40,736 nucleotides of DNA, taken from Candidatus Sulfotelmatobacter sp. (lineage in GTDB: Bacteria > Acidobacteriota > Terriglobia > Terriglobales > Acidobacteriaceae). Shown here piece by piece: positions 38,657 through 40,736 of this stretch. Where the stretch lies: positions 1 to 40,736 of the forward strand of contig JASHOT010000266.1 of assembly GCA_030040965.1 (NCBI GenBank), given 5' to 3'. Each line of letters begins with the position of its first letter. The first letter of the stretch is position 1. Both the position numbers and the translations under genes were made by a program. The notes below the pieces were generated by a model. It had not been told where the DNA came from and searched no databases. It was given only the letters and a program-made list of their open reading frames with translations.

Positions 38657-39331
38657 CTAGACCTTCAGCAGCGCCGCCTCGGTTGCTGCCTTCAGCAAGG
38701 CCTCGGCATTGTTCTTTGGATTACCGCTGCCGAACACGGCGTTGCCCGCCACCAGAATTTCTGCTCCGGCGCGTACCACATCTTCGACGGTCTCGAGCGA
38801 CACCCCACCATCGACCTCAATCCGATAGGCCAATCCGCGCTGCCCTCGAATTGTAGCTAAAGAACGCATTTTGTGCAGCGTAGAAGGGATAAACTTCTGC
38901 GCGCCGAAGCCCGGATTCACCGACATGACCAGAACATAGTCCACAATATCCAGCACTTCCGAGAGCGTATCGACCGGCGTCGCCGGATTGATCACCACCC
39001 CCGCCCGGCAGTTGTGGCTCTTGATCAGGTTCAGCGTGCGATTCAGATGCCGGCACGCCTCCTGATGCACCGACATCCAGTTGACGCCGACCTCGGCAAA
39101 CGCCGGAATGTACTCATCCGGGTTTTCGATCATCAGGTGGCAATCCAGGGGCAAATCTGTGGCTTTGCGCAACGACTTGACCACCGGAGGCCCGATCGTG
39201 AGATTCGGCACGAAGTGGCCATCCATGATGTCGACATGGATCACATGCGCACCGCCCTCGCAGGCTGCGCGCACTTGTTCGCCCAGCCGGGCAAAGTCAG
39301 CGGAAAGAATGGATGGTGCCAGTTCGATCAA
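38657..39331 (-). CDS. rpe: ribulose-phosphate 3-epimerase
   Basis: A 224-residue TIM-barrel enzyme that interconverts ribulose 5-phosphate and xylulose 5-phosphate. The TTG at 39329-39331 is chosen because GAGGG lies 7 bases upstream and the family starts with I-x-x-A-P-S-I-L-S-A-D-F; an in-frame GTG 19 codons earlier would add a tail not found in the family. Metal and catalytic residues are present: S8, H32 and D34 (HVDIMDGHFVPN), H65 (CHLMIENP), and D174 (EVDGGV). MSVNPGFGAQKF is the phosphate-loop region. It belongs to the pentose phosphate pathway. The EamA transporter gene diverges from it. Confidence 0.95.
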   Translation of the reverse strand: MIELAPSILSADFARLGEQVRAACEGGAHVIHVDIMDGHFVPNLTIGPPVVKSLRKATDLPLDCHLMIENPDEYIPAFAEVGVNWMSVHQEACRHLNRTLNLIKSHNCRAGVVINPATPVDTLSEVLDIVDYVLVMSVNPGFGAQKFIPSTLHKMRSLATIRGQRGLAYRIEVDGGVSLETVEDVVRAGAEILVAGNAVFGSGNPKNNAEALLKAATEAALLKV

Positions 39332-39430
39332 CCTGGAGCCCTCAGACGTGTGAGATCGTGAAGAACCTGCTTCCGAAAATTCTAACACGCTGGAATTGGC
39401 CGCTGAGCACCGTGAACCGAGGACTGCTCC

Positions 39431-40339
39431 ATGTTAACCTCGTCCGGCGTGCTCTCCACCATGCAGATACCGCCCGCCGTGCCCAGCGTGGCAGCCGTGT
39501 TTCTCTGGGGAATCTCCGACTTCTCGGGCGGCTACGGATCGCGCAGGGCTAACGCATTCGTTCTGACGGCGTTTTCGCATATTTGTGCTTTCGCCCTCAT
39601 GTTTCCAGTCGCACTTTTGCAACATGGCGCATTTCCGCCGCTGGCGAGCGTACTCTGGGCTCTCGCCGCCGGCGGGATCGGCGGATTTTCCATCGCCATC
39701 TTCTATCGCGCCCTGGCTTCCGGCCAGATGGGACTCACCGCTCCTGTTGGCGCCTTGCTGGGAGCAGCCATCCCGACTCTCGCCGATGTCGCGCTCGAAG
39801 GCGCGCCCAGCCGCTGGACCATCGTCGGCTTCTTTCTGGCAATCGTTGCTCTCTGGCTCATCACACGCCCGGAGCCGAATCGCGACAGCAAAGGTGATGA
39901 GCTCGGCAATGGCCAAAACGACGAAGCCGGCCGTCCCAAAGGCGTGGCAATGGCTGCGCTCGCCGGCGTTGGCTTCGCCGGATTCTATCTTTGTATTCAT
40001 CAGGCCACAGGATCGCCCACATGGGTTGCGGCCCTGTCGCGCATCGGATCGTTCACCGCAACTGCAGTCGCCGTACTGGTCGTCCGTGCGCCGTTAACCC
40101 TCGACCGAGGCAGCGCTGCATTCGGAGCCCTCGCCGGCTGCTTCGACATCGTCGGCAGCGCCATGTTCATCTTCGCCAACCAGCACGGACGCCTCGATGA
40201 AGCGGTCGTGATCACATCGCTGTATCCGGCGGTAACCGTGCTGCTGGCGCGGATCGTGCTGAAAGAACATTTCAGTCGCTGGAAGTTCATCGGCTTGCTG
40301 GCCGCCCTCGCCTCCGTTCCCCTGATTGCCGGAGGATGA
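39431..40339 (+). CDS. EamA family (DMT superfamily) transporter
   Basis: A 302-residue membrane protein with ten predicted helices in two halves, as in EamA/RhaT-type exporters. The first half has FLWGISDFSGGYGSRRANAFVLTAFSH and AIFYRALASGQMGLTAPVGALLGAAIPTLADVALEG; the second has IGSFTATAVAVLVVRAPLT, DIVGSAMFIFANQHGRLDEAVVITSLYPAVTVLLARIVLKEHFSRWKFIGL. A charged 30-residue loop (EPNRDSKGDELGNGQNDEAGRPKG) separates the halves. It likely exports small metabolites; the substrate is unknown. GAGGA stands 7 bases before the ATG at 39431. Confidence 0.92.
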   Translation: MLTSSGVLSTMQIPPAVPSVAAVFLWGISDFSGGYGSRRANAFVLTAFSHICAFALMFPVALLQHGAFPPLASVLWALAAGGIGGFSIAIFYRALASGQMGLTAPVGALLGAAIPTLADVALEGAPSRWTIVGFFLAIVALWLITRPEPNRDSKGDELGNGQNDEAGRPKGVAMAALAGVGFAGFYLCIHQATGSPTWVAALSRIGSFTATAVAVLVVRAPLTLDRGSAAFGALAGCFDIVGSAMFIFANQHGRLDEAVVITSLYPAVTVLLARIVLKEHFSRWKFIGLLAALASVPLIAGG

Positions 40340-40638
40340 TTGTCGGAGGAAACCCGTTGGGGCGGCATCGCAGGATGAATCCGCATCAAAGTTGGTAATG
40401 TAATATGGTGCGTACAGAAGCGGGTGGAACCAGCACCCGCGGAGACGCTCGTTCCCAGTGTATTCATGCAGAATCCGACGACAGGCGTTAGCTTTGGAAG
40501 CCCGCTGTCAAAAGCAGGCGATACGAATAAGCGTTAAAGAATCTTGAGCGTCATGATCTGAACCAAGCTCGTCCGCACCAGGTCCGGCAATGCGCCTGTG
40601 AAGAGCCGGCGGTTCCAGGAAAAATTCGAGGAGAATGA
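40340..40638. other. 299-bp intergenic region with a stable hairpin
   Basis: No gene is supported. GCGGGTG (40420-40426) and CACCCGC (40434-40440) form a perfect 7-bp stem with a 7-base loop. TAATAT at about 40401 may be a -10 box just before it. The hairpin would lie in the leader of the exported-protein gene that starts at 40639. The sequence after it shows no clear riboswitch signature known to me. Confidence 0.45.
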
Positions 40639-40736
40639 ATGATTCGAAAGTTCGCGGCGGTTTCTGCAGTCAGAATCGCTCTGGCAACGCTTTTTCTCCT
40701 GACGATTATGGCGGGAACCGCAACCCTTCAGGCTCA
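40639..40736 (+). CDS. exported protein, N-terminal fragment at window edge
   Basis: GAGGAG (40629-40634) precedes the ATG at 40639. The 32 codons in the window encode MIRKFAAVSAVRIALATLFLLT followed by IMAGTATLQA, a clear signal peptide with basic start, hydrophobic core and an A-x-A-like end. An overlapping frame starts at 40635 but codes for a polar sequence with no signal. The mature protein lies outside the window, so the function is not known. Confidence 0.7.
   Translation, partial: MIRKFAAVSAVRIALATLFLLTIMAGTATLQA

Noticed and set aside
40340-40638. tRNA or riboswitch suspected from the hairpin
   Set aside because: No cloverleaf, T-loop or known riboswitch core could be fitted by eye; only a single hairpin is supported.

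Overview
This 40.7 kb, GC-rich, gene-dense window is chromosomal and reads as a member of the Acidobacteriota, probably class Terriglobia. The taxonomic call is inference. It rests on a von Willebrand A protein of the acidobacterial 'VWFA-related' type, a serine/threonine kinase carrying a TolB-like domain and TPRs, BamD with a long tail, a TIG-domain lipoprotein, and many short mosaic inverted repeats between genes. No tRNA, rRNA, CRISPR array, transposase or phage gene was seen.

Layout. 1-4038: the end of a GatB/YqeY protein, a class V aminotransferase, a TIG lipoprotein and serA (serine synthesis theme). 4125-9335: site-2 protease with CBS domains, rsmD, a conserved unknown, RidA, a CBS protein, a Gfo/Idh/MocA oxidoreductase and an HU protein. 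9680-14105: a cysteine-rich unknown, then a leftward group (74-aa coiled-coil protein, RlpA, DUF4239 protein, folK), then mutY. 14165-19639: redoxin, secreted M28 peptidase, YceH, small membrane proteins, DUF962/Mpo1-like, DoxX, and a cNMP-binding/DUF1003 protein. 19766-21163: a CusF-like/SCO fusion followed by VKOR, a probable copper and disulfide module. 21217-26956: an exported unknown, TMEM175-like channel, VWA protein, a conserved unknown and a cytosolic hybrid histidine kinase. 27043-30059: a compact leftward cluster of a GbsR-type regulator, an NmrA-like dehydrogenase, a four-helix membrane protein and a YndJ-like membrane protein. 30219-35551: a signalling island with a 115-aa beta-rich protein, a Ser/Thr kinase-TPR receptor and a receiver protein with a very long disordered tail. 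35812-40736: a secreted unknown, bamD, rpe, an EamA transporter and the first codons of an exported protein.

Most genes are housekeeping or typical accessory acidobacterial genes. The parts most likely to hold undescribed biology are: the GbsR/NmrA/YndJ cluster, which has a clear sigma-70 promoter; the receiver protein with about 560 disordered residues and two conserved-looking islands; the kinase plus its small downstream partner and repeat-rich leader; and a family of intergenic mosaic inverted repeats seen at several gene junctions. Start codons were moved from the longest open frame wherever a ribosome binding site, signal peptide or promoter argued for it; each case is explained in the entry.
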